The notes: generated by a model from the letters alone, not told the origin. A stretch of 64,000 nucleotides of DNA from Kocuria sp. (GCF_030538595.1 NZ_JAUNTS010000005.1:124001-188000), one strand, 5' to 3'. Counted from the first letter of the stretch, positions 16,350 to 24,862 are shown. Program-made: numbers and translations.

Positions 16350-17678
16350 GTGAAAACTGACACTTCCACGTGGACTCCGGCACCCACGGCGTTGCTGACC
16401 GACCACTACGAACTCACCATGCTGCAAGCCGCCCTGCGTGACGGGACCGCACAGCGGCGCAGCGTGTTTGAGGTGTTCTCCCGCAGACTGCAGTCCGGAC
16501 GGCGCTACGGCGTTGTGGCAGGTACCGGGCGTTTCCTGGAGGGGCTGGAACAGTTCCGCTTTGAGGGCGATCGCCTGGAGTTCTTGGAACGCACCGGGGT
16601 CATTGATCACACCACGGCACAGTGGCTTGCCGATTTCCGCTTCAGCGGACAGATCGACGGTTACGCAGAAGGGGATGCCTGGTTCCCCAACTCCCCCGTG
16701 CTGCGGGTGGAAGGCACCTTTGCCGAGGCCTGCATGCTGGAGACCTACATTCTCTCCGTGCTCAATTACGATTCCGCCGTGGCGTCGGCGGCCTCCCGCA
16801 TGACCTCGGCAGCAGCGGGCCGGCCGTGCCTGGAAATGGGCTCGCGCCGGGCTCACGATGAGGCCGCCGTGGCCGCTGCGCGCGCGGCCGTCATCGCAGG
16901 TTTTGCGGGGACCTCCAATCTGGAGGCCGGTTACCGGTACGGCGTCACCACCATCGGCACCGCCGCTCACTCCTTCACTTTGCTGCACGACGACGAAGAA
17001 GCTGCCTTCCGCTCTCAGCTTGCTGCTCAGGGAGTGGGAACCACGTTGCTGGTGGACACCTACGACGTTGATGCTGCGGTGCGTATGGCGGTTGAGCTGG
17101 CGGGCCCCGAGCTGGGGGCGGTTCGTCTGGACTCCGGTGATCTGGTGACTCAAGCTGCTCGGGTCCGTGAGCTGCTGGATTCCCTGGGCAACACCCAAAC
17201 CCGGATCACGGTCACGTCTGACCTTGATGAATACGCCATTGCAAGCCTGGCCGCAGCCCCCGTGGATGCCTACGGAGTGGGTACTCGGCTGGTGACCGGA
17301 TCGGGTGTCCCCACCTCCTCCATGGTCTACAAACTGGTGGCCCGGGAGAACTCCGCCGGTGAGTTGGAGCCGGTGGCCAAGAAAGCCACCGGCAAAGGTT
17401 CGGTGGGTGGGCGCAAGACGGCGCTGCGCCGTCGTCAGAAAGATGGTGTGGCCACCCATGAAATCGTGGGTGTGGACACGGTGCCCGTTGACGACGGTGA
17501 CGATCGCCCGCTCATGGAGGCCTTTGTGCGCGATGGCCAGGTGGTGGAGGGCTGGACCGGCCCCCAAGCTGTGACACGCGCCCGGCAACGCCATGCCGCC
17601 ACCATGGCAGAACTTCCACGGGCCGCCACCCGGCTCTCCGAGGGTGAGGCCGTGATCCCCACAGTCCTGGAAGCCTGA
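16350..17678 (+). CDS. pncB: nicotinate phosphoribosyltransferase
   Basis: PncB joins nicotinate to PRPP to give nicotinate mononucleotide, the rate-setting step of NAD salvage. Recognised blocks are LLTDHYELTMLQAAL, FEVFSRRLQSGRRYGVVAG, the active-site MGSRRAHDEAA, TSNLEAGYRYG, LLVDTYDV, VRLDSGDL and VTSDLDEYAI. The 442 residues are normal for actinobacteria. The start is uncertain: the open frame extends to 16167 through the repeat, but the first convincing start is GTG 16350, with a TACAGT box seven bases upstream. It is followed at 53 bases by pncA, giving a complete nicotinamide-to-NaMN route in one transcript. Confidence 0.93.
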   Translation: MKTDTSTWTPAPTALLTDHYELTMLQAALRDGTAQRRSVFEVFSRRLQSGRRYGVVAGTGRFLEGLEQFRFEGDRLEFLERTGVIDHTTAQWLADFRFSGQIDGYAEGDAWFPNSPVLRVEGTFAEACMLETYILSVLNYDSAVASAASRMTSAAAGRPCLEMGSRRAHDEAAVAAARAAVIAGFAGTSNLEAGYRYGVTTIGTAAHSFTLLHDDEEAAFRSQLAAQGVGTTLLVDTYDVDAAVRMAVELAGPELGAVRLDSGDLVTQAARVRELLDSLGNTQTRITVTSDLDEYAIASLAAAPVDAYGVGTRLVTGSGVPTSSMVYKLVARENSAGELEPVAKKATGKGSVGGRKTALRRRQKDGVATHEIVGVDTVPVDDGDDRPLMEAFVRDGQVVEGWTGPQAVTRARQRHAATMAELPRAATRLSEGEAVIPTVLEA

Positions 17679-17731
17679 ACCTCTCCGTGTCCAAGGCTTC
17701 TCCGTCTACGCCCAAGGAGGGTGTGAATCCC

Positions 17732-18415
17732 ATGAACACCGCACTGATCGTGGTTGATCTGCAGAATGACTTTTGTGAGGGCGGCTCGCTGGCCGTGACC
17801 GGCGGTGCCGCCACCGCCGCTGCCATCTCCGAATACATTGAGGATCACCACGCGGACTACGCCGCCATTGTTGCCACGCAGGACTGGCATGTGGACCCGG
17901 GAACCCATTTTTCCCAAGACCCCGATTATGTGGACACCTGGCCCGTGCACTGCGTGGCCGATTCCACTGGGGCCGAGCCGCACCCGGACTTTGAGACAGA
18001 CCGCATTGAGGCCTGGTTCCGCAAGGGGGAATTTGAGGCCGCCTACTCCGGATTCGAGGGAGTCCTGGCCCCCGAAACCTCCACTCCCTTGGGCGTTTTC
18101 GAGGAAGAAACCGCAGACGACGACGGCTTTGCCAATGCCGAAGAATCAGCCGAGGACGAAGCCCGCGATGACGGCCTGACAGTTGACCCCCAGGCCCAGA
18201 GCTTGGACGACTGGTTACGCGAGCGCGGAATCGAAGCCGTGGATGTGGTGGGTCTGGCCACCGATCACTGCGTACGAGCCACCGCCCGAGATGCCGTGGA
18301 CGCCGGATATGAAACCCGTGTGCTCTTGGCCCTCACGGCAGCCGTGTCCCCGGAAACGGTGGAGGACGTGCTGGACACCTTGGAAGATGCCGGAGTGGAG
18401 ATCGTGCGGGACTGA
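17732..18415 (+). CDS. pncA: nicotinamidase (isochorismatase fold)
   Basis: PncA deamidates nicotinamide to nicotinate, the substrate of the upstream PncB. The catalytic triad is visible as D9 (VVDLQNDF), K98 (RKGEFEAAYSGF) and C180 (ATDHCV); metal ligands D51, H53 and H59 are also present. Length is 227 residues against a usual 185-210; the excess is an acidic insertion at about residues 112-157 (rich in Glu and Asp) between the SGFEG motif and the DWLRERGI helix. ATG 17732 follows AAGGAGG at 17714-17720; a GTG at 17723 is too close to that site. Confidence 0.93.
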   Translation: MNTALIVVDLQNDFCEGGSLAVTGGAATAAAISEYIEDHHADYAAIVATQDWHVDPGTHFSQDPDYVDTWPVHCVADSTGAEPHPDFETDRIEAWFRKGEFEAAYSGFEGVLAPETSTPLGVFEEETADDDGFANAEESAEDEARDDGLTVDPQAQSLDDWLRERGIEAVDVVGLATDHCVRATARDAVDAGYETRVLLALTAAVSPETVEDVLDTLEDAGVEIVRD

Positions 18416-18432
18416 CGCAGTCTGGCCGGACT

Positions 18433-18584
18433 GGCCAGTGGCTCGGTGCCTCCGGTGCTGGGCCAGTGGCTCATCCACGTGGACAGGCCGCTGATCCTGC
18501 TGGTTCCGCTGGTTCCCTCGTGGGCAAGCCGCTGACCCCGCTGGTTCCGCTGGTCCCGTCGATCCCCCCGTGGGCAAGCCGCTA
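18433..18584. repeat. direct and tandem repeats between convergent genes
   Basis: GGCCAGTGGCTC occurs at 18433-18444 and 18461-18472. A second unit beginning GTGGGCAAGCCGCT appears at 18479 (two changes), 18520 and 18570, with CTGGTTCCGCTGGT-type segments between. The third copy includes the stop codon of the helicase gene (CTA at 18582-18584). No hairpin terminator is obvious in this gap. Confidence 0.7.
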
Positions 18585-20417
18585 CTTACGCCCGATGAAC
18601 CAGTTCTGCATCTTGGCCAGACGGGCTTCCAGCTGTTCTTGGGTTGCCTGAGCCACCGCCGGTCCACCACAGGCTGTACGCAACTCATTGTGGATCACAC
18701 CGTGCGGCTTGCCGGTGCGGGCAGACCACGCGGAGACATTCTTGGAGAGTTGTTGCCGCAATTCCTTCATCCGGCGGTGATCCGGGACTGCGGGGCTTGC
18801 CTCTGTCGGGGCCGATGGCTGGCCTGCGGAACGTCGTTTGGCGTGCGCGGATTGCCGCTCCCGCAAGAGCGTGGTCACCTGATCGGCGTCCAACAGCCCG
18901 GGGATGCCCAGGTAGTCAGCTTCCTCATCCGACCCGGCAGCCACACCGCCCCCGAACTCACCACCGTCAAAGAGCACTCCGTGGAAGGAGGCATCTGATT
19001 CCAAGGCTTTGAAAGAACCATCAGCTAATTCGGCAGAGGCGGCTTCCGTGCGGTTGGCAGCCGCCAGTTCGTCGTCGTCCCAGCCCGTTTCGGCAAAATC
19101 CACCAGCTCTCCGCTGTCCCGGGTGGGACGATCCAGTGCGTGGTCACGTTCTTGCTCCATGGAGTTGGCGTGCCCCATGAGCACCGGCACGGAGGGCAGG
19201 AACACGGAGGCGATTTCCCCGCGTTTACGGGCACGCACAAAACGCCCGACCGCCTGGGCAAAGAACAGCGGCGTGGACGTGGAGGTGGCATACACGCCCA
19301 CTGCCAAACGAGGTACGTCCACGCCCTCGGAAACCATGCGCACCGCCACCATCCAGCGCTGGTCTCCCTCCGAAAATTCTTCGATCCGCACGGAAGCCGC
19401 TTTGTCATCCGAGAGCACCACCGTGGGTTTCTCCCCGGTGATCTGGTGCAGCATGTGCGCGTAAGCCTTGGCGTCCTGGTGATCCGTGGCAATCACCAAA
19501 GCACCCGCATCCGGTACGGTGCGGCGCACCTCCGAGAGGCGACGGTCAGCGCCCTGCAGCACCGCGGGGATCCACTGGCCCTCCGGTGACAGCGCGGTCC
19601 GCCAAGCATGGCCGGTGATGGATTTGGTGAAACCCTCCCCCAACTCGGCCGCCATCTCCTCCCCCGCAGACGTCCGCCACCGCATCTGCCCGGAATAGGC
19701 CATGAAGATCACCGGGCGCACCACGTGATCTTTGAGGGCATCCCCGTAGCCGTAGGTGTAGTCGGCCTTGGAACGGCGCACACCGTCGGCGTCCTCCGCG
19801 TAGGTCACGAACGGAATGGGTGCGGTGTCCGAACGGAAGGGGGTACCGGTCAACGCCAGCCGGCGAGTGGCCGGTTCAAAAGCCTCGCGTAGACCGTCAC
19901 CCCAGGACAAGGCATCACCCGCGTGGTGGATCTCGTCCATGATCACCAGCGTGCGGGCCTGTTCAGTACGCGCCCGGTGCAGCAGGGGTTTCATGCCCAC
20001 CTGGGCGTAGGTCACAGCAACCCCCAGATAGCCCTGAGCGTGCTGGCCGTCCGCATTTTTGAAATTGGGGTCAATGGCCAGCCCCACCCTGGCTGCGGCA
20101 TCCGCCCACTGCCGTTTCAGGTGTTCGGTGGGGCACACCACCGTGATGCGATTGACGCTGCCACGGTCCACCAGTTCCCTGGCCAAACGCAGCGCAAAGG
20201 TGGTTTTACCGGCGCCAGGAGTTGCCACGGCCATGAAGTCACGGGGCTGGCTGGCGAAGTACTTTTCCAGCGCCTCCGCCTGCCACGCGCGCAGCTTTCC
20301 AGCGGTTCCCCACGCCGCCCGTTCCGGGTAGGCCGGCGGCATTTCCGCGGCGGGGCCGCCGAACAACGTGGGTTGCATCTCATCGGACACGGGCGATTCA
20401 GGACCTTTCACACGCAT
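18582..20417 (-). CDS. SF2 DEAD/DEAH-box helicase
   Basis: A 611-residue superfamily 2 helicase. Motif I is ATPGAGKTT (residues 65-73), motif II is DEIHH (161-165), motif III-like LTGTPFRSD (189-197), and the second RecA domain ends with motif VI AVGRFVRARKRG; VRMVSEGVDVPRLAVGVYAT precedes it. The overall plan resembles XPB/UvrB-type or restriction-ResIII helicases. A C-terminal helical part with KELRQQLSKNVSAWSARTGKPHG follows and may bind nucleic acid. The family is widespread in actinobacteria next to DUF3039, and its role is not established. Start at 20417 is probable; there is only a weak GAGAAG upstream. It lies 105 bases after the DUF3039 gene. Confidence 0.85.
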   Translation of the reverse strand: MRVKGPESPVSDEMQPTLFGGPAAEMPPAYPERAAWGTAGKLRAWQAEALEKYFASQPRDFMAVATPGAGKTTFALRLARELVDRGSVNRITVVCPTEHLKRQWADAAARVGLAIDPNFKNADGQHAQGYLGVAVTYAQVGMKPLLHRARTEQARTLVIMDEIHHAGDALSWGDGLREAFEPATRRLALTGTPFRSDTAPIPFVTYAEDADGVRRSKADYTYGYGDALKDHVVRPVIFMAYSGQMRWRTSAGEEMAAELGEGFTKSITGHAWRTALSPEGQWIPAVLQGADRRLSEVRRTVPDAGALVIATDHQDAKAYAHMLHQITGEKPTVVLSDDKAASVRIEEFSEGDQRWMVAVRMVSEGVDVPRLAVGVYATSTSTPLFFAQAVGRFVRARKRGEIASVFLPSVPVLMGHANSMEQERDHALDRPTRDSGELVDFAETGWDDDELAAANRTEAASAELADGSFKALESDASFHGVLFDGGEFGGGVAAGSDEEADYLGIPGLLDADQVTTLLRERQSAHAKRRSAGQPSAPTEASPAVPDHRRMKELRQQLSKNVSAWSARTGKPHGVIHNELRTACGGPAVAQATQEQLEARLAKMQNWFIGRK

Positions 20418-20522
20418 GGCTTCTCACCGAGCCACCGTTGTTGGGCGCAACCCTTTTTGGGCGCGCAACAACGTCACAGATGGCCGAGAACGGGTGCTCG
20501 GTGGTGGGGCGGGGAGTGGGAG

Positions 20523-20864
20523 TCAGTTGGTGGAGTCGTCTCCGCCGTCTTTGGGCGCGCGCAGACCGTCGTAGATCTCTTTGCACGTAGGACAGACGGG
20601 GAACTTGTTGGGATCCCGGCCGGGTACCCACACCTTGCCGCACAGCGCAATCACGGGTTCGCCGGACATGGCCGACTCCATGATCTTCTCCTTGCGCACG
20701 TAATGCGCAAAGCGTTCGTGGTCACCGGGTTCTTGCAGTTCCCGGGTCTCTTCACGCTCAATCGTGGAGGTCCCACCAACGGGTTCGGTGGAAGTACCGC
20801 GGGTGAACGGCCACGGGCCGGCCACGGGCATGGTCTGGTCCAATATCTGCTGGTGGGAATTCAT
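20523..20864 (-). CDS. DUF3039 domain protein, zinc-ribbon-like
   Basis: A 113-residue protein with the DUF3039 block HERFAHYVRKEKIMESAMSG followed by ALCGKVW and CPTCKEIYDGL; the three cysteines plus H suggest a bound zinc. ATG 20864 is preceded seven bases upstream by a TAGACT box with no Shine-Dalgarno site. The gene is conserved beside the actinobacterial SF2 helicase downstream, so the pair may act on nucleic acid together. That is inference from neighbourhood only. Confidence 0.82.
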   Translation of the reverse strand: MNSHQQILDQTMPVAGPWPFTRGTSTEPVGGTSTIEREETRELQEPGDHERFAHYVRKEKIMESAMSGEPVIALCGKVWVPGRDPNKFPVCPTCKEIYDGLRAPKDGGDDSTN

Positions 20865-20877
20865 GGCCGTCAGTCTA
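20865..20877 (-). promoter_or_regulatory. -10 box, leaderless start of DUF3039 gene
   Basis: On the minus strand TAGACT (20877-20872) is followed by seven bases and ATG 20864, with no Shine-Dalgarno sequence. Confidence 0.55.
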
Positions 20878-20944
20878 CTCGCCACACCCGTTGTCTCCGG
20901 GCTACCGGAACCGGGGTTGGGGTGCGATGAGTCACCGATCCGAT

Positions 20945-22603
20945 TCAGCGGTAGTTGGAGACCGTGGCCAACAGTTCCGGCCCACGGGCATCCAGCCACT
21001 TACCACCCAGCCACACTCCGACGGCGCACACCGCCGCCCCCAGCAGCACACCAACAGTCAAGGCCACCACTCCCCACACCATCTGACCGGTTTGCACCTG
21101 AATGAACAGCGGAATCACTGCGGGCAACGTGAGGAGGGCCATCATGGTGACCACCACCACTTGGGCCAGAACGTTGAGCACGGTGAATCCCTGCGGGGTC
21201 TTGAACGGCGACTGTCCCGGCAGGGGCACCGGATAGGTGTAGCGCGCCGACACAACGGAACTCACCCCCGCACCGCCCAGAAGGGCCAAAGCACAGACGC
21301 CCGCCAGACCCGGCAACAAATCCCAGCGGTTGGTGGTGCTCACAGCCAGGATCAAGCCCAGAGTGGTCAGCGGAATGCCCGGCAGCAGCATGCCGATCAC
21401 TCGCCCCAAGCGATCCGCAGCGCCACTCACACCGGTCAGTACGTGCAGAGCAAAGCCCTTGTGGTCATAGGAAACATCTGCGGAGATCGTGTAGGCCATC
21501 AGGAAGGCCACGAACGGTGCGCCAAAGAGCAACATGCCACCGCCCTCCCGGGACATGAACCAGAACAGCCCGAACATGACGGGGACAATCACCAAAGAAC
21601 CCGAATACCGGGGGTCCTTGACCCAGTAGATCAGGCTACGCGCAGCCACGGTGGCCCAGGGGCGCTGCGGCATCCGGTCGAACAAACCCGCACCCTTGAT
21701 CTTCTTGCCGCTACCAACATTGGTGGCCACGGCACCGGATTCAGCAGAGACGCGTAACGCGTTGAACCACAACCAGACCAGGAGCCCCGCGGTCACCAGA
21801 ACGATCACCGCACGCAGCGCAGCCAGCACATAGGCTCCCGCTGCCATGTCACCGGGGATCGCCCACAGTGCCCCCACCGGAGTCCATGCCACCACGTCTG
21901 CAATCGTGTAAATCCGGTCACCCAGTGAGTCCACGCCGGTGAACAAGCCGGTCAAGATGGGCCCCGTGAGCATCAGCAGCACCAGGAACACCAGCGTGAT
22001 CATCTCGCCCACGCGGCGTTTGGCGGAGACCCGCTCCGCCACTGCCGTGAAGCTGCGGTTGCCCAAGATCATCAGCAACCATCCGGCAGGTAAGAGCACC
22101 AGGGCAGTCACCAGAGCCACCGTGTCCAGTCGCCACATGGTGGCGTGCAAGATCAAGGCCACCGCTGTCAATGGGCCGGCAATGCCCACCAGCGCGCCCA
22201 CAATTTGTCCCAGTGCAATACCCAGCCGAGGTAGCGGGAACATTGCGAACTGACTGGCATGCAACGTGGCATCCGCCCGTCCGGAGACGATGGCGAACAC
22301 CCACCACAGCAGCGTTCCCGCGGAGGCAGTCAGAACAGCGGTTGCCTGCACACCCTCCGGCGGCAAGAACTGCGGCACCCCCACCATGACGGCGCCGTAG
22401 AAGAACAACATGCCCAGGCCCCACAGCCCGCCCAGCACCACACCCACAATGACTGCCGTACTGCGGGTCAACATGGCCCAGGTCAACCGGGCTTTGAGGG
22501 TCACCAGATGTCTGACGGTGACACCTGTGCTGGGACCGGTGGCCGTCTGAGCACGGCTGTGGTTGCCGGGCAACACCGGTGCATTCACTGCGGACGTAGC
22601 CAT
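20945..22603 (-). CDS. ABC transporter permease
   Basis: A 552-residue membrane protein with about 12 hydrophobic segments, the permease of the exporter whose ATPase is encoded immediately upstream. The central segment (KDPRYSGSLVIVPVMFGLF) is characteristic of ABC-2-like permeases found with this ATPase type in actinobacteria. ATG 22603 overlaps the ATPase gene by 19 bases and has a good GGGGGAGGA site. Substrate unknown. No other transport gene lies nearby. Confidence 0.85.
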   Translation of the reverse strand: MATSAVNAPVLPGNHSRAQTATGPSTGVTVRHLVTLKARLTWAMLTRSTAVIVGVVLGGLWGLGMLFFYGAVMVGVPQFLPPEGVQATAVLTASAGTLLWWVFAIVSGRADATLHASQFAMFPLPRLGIALGQIVGALVGIAGPLTAVALILHATMWRLDTVALVTALVLLPAGWLLMILGNRSFTAVAERVSAKRRVGEMITLVFLVLLMLTGPILTGLFTGVDSLGDRIYTIADVVAWTPVGALWAIPGDMAAGAYVLAALRAVIVLVTAGLLVWLWFNALRVSAESGAVATNVGSGKKIKGAGLFDRMPQRPWATVAARSLIYWVKDPRYSGSLVIVPVMFGLFWFMSREGGGMLLFGAPFVAFLMAYTISADVSYDHKGFALHVLTGVSGAADRLGRVIGMLLPGIPLTTLGLILAVSTTNRWDLLPGLAGVCALALLGGAGVSSVVSARYTYPVPLPGQSPFKTPQGFTVLNVLAQVVVVTMMALLTLPAVIPLFIQVQTGQMVWGVVALTVGVLLGAAVCAVGVWLGGKWLDARGPELLATVSNYR

Positions 22604-23427
22604 GACAGTTCCTCCCCCACGTGAGTACGTCCACCCACCAAGTCCACAAAGGTGTCCTCCAGGGACTTCTCCCCCCGGACCTGATCCACCGTCCCAGCAG
22701 CCAGGAGCCGTCCGTTGTCCACCACCGCCACGTGGTCGCACATCCGCTGGACCAGGTCCATCACGTGGCTGGAGACAATCACCGTTCCACCGGCACGGGC
22801 AAAACCTTGCAGCAGTTCACGGATATTTGCAGCGGACACCGGATCAACGGCCTCAAAGGGCTCATCCAAAACCAGCAGCCCGGGCGCATGAACCATGGCA
22901 GCAGCCAGCATGACCTTCTTGCGCATGCCCGCGGAGTAATCCTGAACGGGTGTTCCGGCGTCGTTGCTCAAATCCATGGCGCGCAGCAGATCATCCGTAC
23001 GTTGGGTCACGGTGCTGCGGTCCATTCCCCGCAACAGGCCCGCGTAGGTCACCAGCTGACGCCCGGAGAGCCGTTCAAAGAAGTTCACGCCGTCCGGCAA
23101 CACACCCATGGCCATTTTGGCAGCACGCGGGTTGCGCCACACATCAATGCCGGCCACCTCCGCTTGCCCCTCCGTGGGCCGCAACAGACCCGTCAGCATG
23201 GACAGCGCCGTGGTTTTCCCCGCACCGTTACGGCCCACCAAGCCATAGAACGCACCCCGCGGCACATCCAGGCTCAACCGATTGACCGCAATTTTTGCGC
23301 GATCGGTTCCCGGGGCAAATACCTTGGTCAATCCCCGCAGGCGCACAGCCACCTGTGCGTTCGGTGGGGCGGACAACGGCCGATTTTCCGGGTGCTGGCT
23401 CTCTGAGATGCTGGGCACGTGGCTCAT
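22585..23427 (-). CDS. ABC transporter ATP-binding protein
   Basis: A 280-residue ATPase with Walker A GRNGAGKT (residues 65-72), signature YSAGM (164-168) and Walker B LLVLDEP (184-190), followed by an H-loop region SSHVMDLVQRM. The signature departs from LSGGQ, as in many ABC-2-type export ATPases. It forms one operon with the permease at 20945. Start 23427 lies six bases from a TAATCT box with no Shine-Dalgarno site, suggesting a leaderless message. The exported substrate is not evident. Confidence 0.9.
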   Translation of the reverse strand: MSHVPSISESQHPENRPLSAPPNAQVAVRLRGLTKVFAPGTDRAKIAVNRLSLDVPRGAFYGLVGRNGAGKTTALSMLTGLLRPTEGQAEVAGIDVWRNPRAAKMAMGVLPDGVNFFERLSGRQLVTYAGLLRGMDRSTVTQRTDDLLRAMDLSNDAGTPVQDYSAGMRKKVMLAAAMVHAPGLLVLDEPFEAVDPVSAANIRELLQGFARAGGTVIVSSHVMDLVQRMCDHVAVVDNGRLLAAGTVDQVRGEKSLEDTFVDLVGGRTHVGEELSWLRPQ

Positions 23428-23439
23428 GGATTCAGATTA
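23428..23439 (-). promoter_or_regulatory. -10 box, leaderless start of ABC exporter operon
   Basis: On the minus strand TAATCT (23439-23434) ends six bases before ATG 23427. No ribosome binding site is visible between them. Confidence 0.45.
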
Positions 23440-23523
23440 TCTGCCGTGGTCAACGGAACCCATCCGCCGGAAGGATGATGTGGAACCACACGGGGCAATC
23501 GAACCGAACTGCGGGCGTTTGGC

Positions 23524-23639
23524 TTGAGTTGGTACGCAAATGGCCACTGATCGAGGCGGTTCTTGGTGTTTTGCGTACCAATTGAGGGCGAATGCGGACC
23601 GCAGGTGGAAGTACGACGACGGGGCGGCTGCTCCGCCAC
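23524..23639 (-). repeat. dispersed 116 bp repeat, copy 2
   Basis: This is the inverted counterpart of 16111-16226 at about 90% identity. Its internal inverted repeat is longer here: TTGGTACGCAAA (23529-23540) and TTTGCGTACCAA (23570-23581), 12 bp perfect, again 29 bases apart. The conserved 29-base spacing and arm sequence suggest the inverted repeat is the functional core. Confidence 0.9.
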
Positions 23640-23722
23640 AGCCCGCTCTGCAATCAGGCAGCTCAACGTGCAGAAATCCTGCCCGGCCTGCAGACAATCA
23701 GCCCAGCCCGCAGAACATCTAC

Positions 23723-24733
23723 TCAGAACAGGGCACGCATCAACTGCGAACGTGCAGCCACCACCCGCGGATCTTCAGCACCCACCACACCGAACAGGTC
23801 GATCAAACGCCGGCGTGCAGTTTCCCGGTCTTCACCTGCGGTGCGCCGTACCACGTTGAGGAGACGCCGAAAAGCATCCTCCACATGTCCCCCGGACAGG
23901 TCCAGATCCGCCACATCAAGTTGAGCTTGCACATTTTCCGGCGCCGTGGCCGCAGCCTGGCGTACTTCCTGAGCGTCCATTGCCGTCACACGCTGCAACA
24001 ACTCCACCTGGGCCAGCGCCAGCTTTGCCTGGCTGTCCCCCGGATTCTCTCGGATGGCCTGCTGATAGGCAGCATGTGCCCCCTCCAGGTCACCGGCCTC
24101 CAGCTTGTCCACGGCCTCCTGGTGCAGCGGCGGAAGGGGCTCCGGTTCAGTGTCCTGCGGGGTGGGCTCAACCTGCCCGCTGACACCGTTCTGCTGCGCC
24201 AAGCTCAGGAGTTCTTGCAGCACCGGGGCCAGTTGCTCGGCGGGAATGGCCGACTGTGCAATCGGTACCGGGCGCCCACCCACCAACGCAATGATCGTGG
24301 GGATGGACTGCACCTGCAGGGCTTGGGCAATCTCCGGCAGTTTTTCGACGTCGACGGCGCTGAGCACCATCCGCCCGTCCAACTGGTCGATCTGTGCCGC
24401 CACCTGATCCGCGAACTGTCCGGACTCCGGGGCATAACCTGCCGTCAGCACCAACACCACGGGAACTTGGGACGAGAGTTCGGCCACCGCCTGGAACTGC
24501 TGGGCATCCGCAATGTCACGGCGGAACATGCCCGCTGATGCAGCTGCCGCAGGTGAACCGTTCCCGCCATCCAATCCCGCAGGCCGCTGAGCGCCGGCTC
24601 CCGATCCAGTCCGTCCGGCGCCAAGATCCACAGCCCCCCGCACAGAGGCCGGGACGCTGTGAGTGGTATCCGCACCGGCCTGGGCGGGCTGTGCACCGGA
24701 GTTCTGTGGCAAATTCTGCGGGTTCAAGCTCAT
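23723..24733 (-). CDS. YbbN-like protein: thioredoxin fold plus TPR
   Basis: A 336-residue protein. Residues 1-65 are low-complexity; residues 70-180 form a thioredoxin fold (VPVVLVLTAGYAPESGQFADQ and SIPTIIALVGGRPV); the C-terminal half has helical TPR-like repeats (AVDKLEAGDLEGAHAAYQQAIRENPGDSQA and the following region). Thioredoxin's CxxC is absent: the site reads GYAPES. It therefore resembles E. coli YbbN/CnoX in architecture but cannot do cysteine-based exchange at that position. The probable role is chaperone-like. The TAAGCT box six bases before the start suggests a leaderless transcript. It is divergent from nucS. Confidence 0.85.
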   Translation of the reverse strand: MSLNPQNLPQNSGAQPAQAGADTTHSVPASVRGAVDLGAGRTGSGAGAQRPAGLDGGNGSPAAAASAGMFRRDIADAQQFQAVAELSSQVPVVLVLTAGYAPESGQFADQVAAQIDQLDGRMVLSAVDVEKLPEIAQALQVQSIPTIIALVGGRPVPIAQSAIPAEQLAPVLQELLSLAQQNGVSGQVEPTPQDTEPEPLPPLHQEAVDKLEAGDLEGAHAAYQQAIRENPGDSQAKLALAQVELLQRVTAMDAQEVRQAAATAPENVQAQLDVADLDLSGGHVEDAFRRLLNVVRRTAGEDRETARRRLIDLFGVVGAEDPRVVAARSQLMRALF

Positions 24734-24745
24734 ACCACCAGCTTA
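24734..24745 (-). promoter_or_regulatory. -10 box, leaderless start of YbbN-like gene
   Basis: On the minus strand TAAGCT (24745-24740) precedes ATG 24733 by six bases. The divergent nucS promoter is about 120 bases away. Confidence 0.45.
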
Positions 24746-24862
24746 GCCAGCTGCCCAGTGCACCGGCAGGCACGCGGCAAGCCGTTCACGCTCCGGAAAA
24801 TCACCTGTGTCCAACCGCCCGTACCCACCGTTGCGCTGACAGCCTCCCATCCCGCACTGTGT

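Larger units (their letters stand above)
23428..23722. other. intergenic region with dispersed repeat
   Basis: This 295-base gap separates the start of the ABC operon from the stop of the YbbN-like gene upstream of it. It contains the second copy of the dispersed repeat and the ABC -10 box. Short frames across it (23424-23697 on the minus strand, 23540 onward on the plus strand) are not credible genes. Confidence 0.65.

Noticed and set aside
16329-17594. 421-codon minus-strand frame opposite pncB
   Set aside because: Shadow of pncB, whose motifs are unambiguous on the other strand.
23424-23697. Small minus-strand frames across the dispersed repeat (and the corresponding ones near 16100-16360)
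   Set aside because: The frames exist in both repeat copies but start codons and frames differ, so the conservation is at DNA level.
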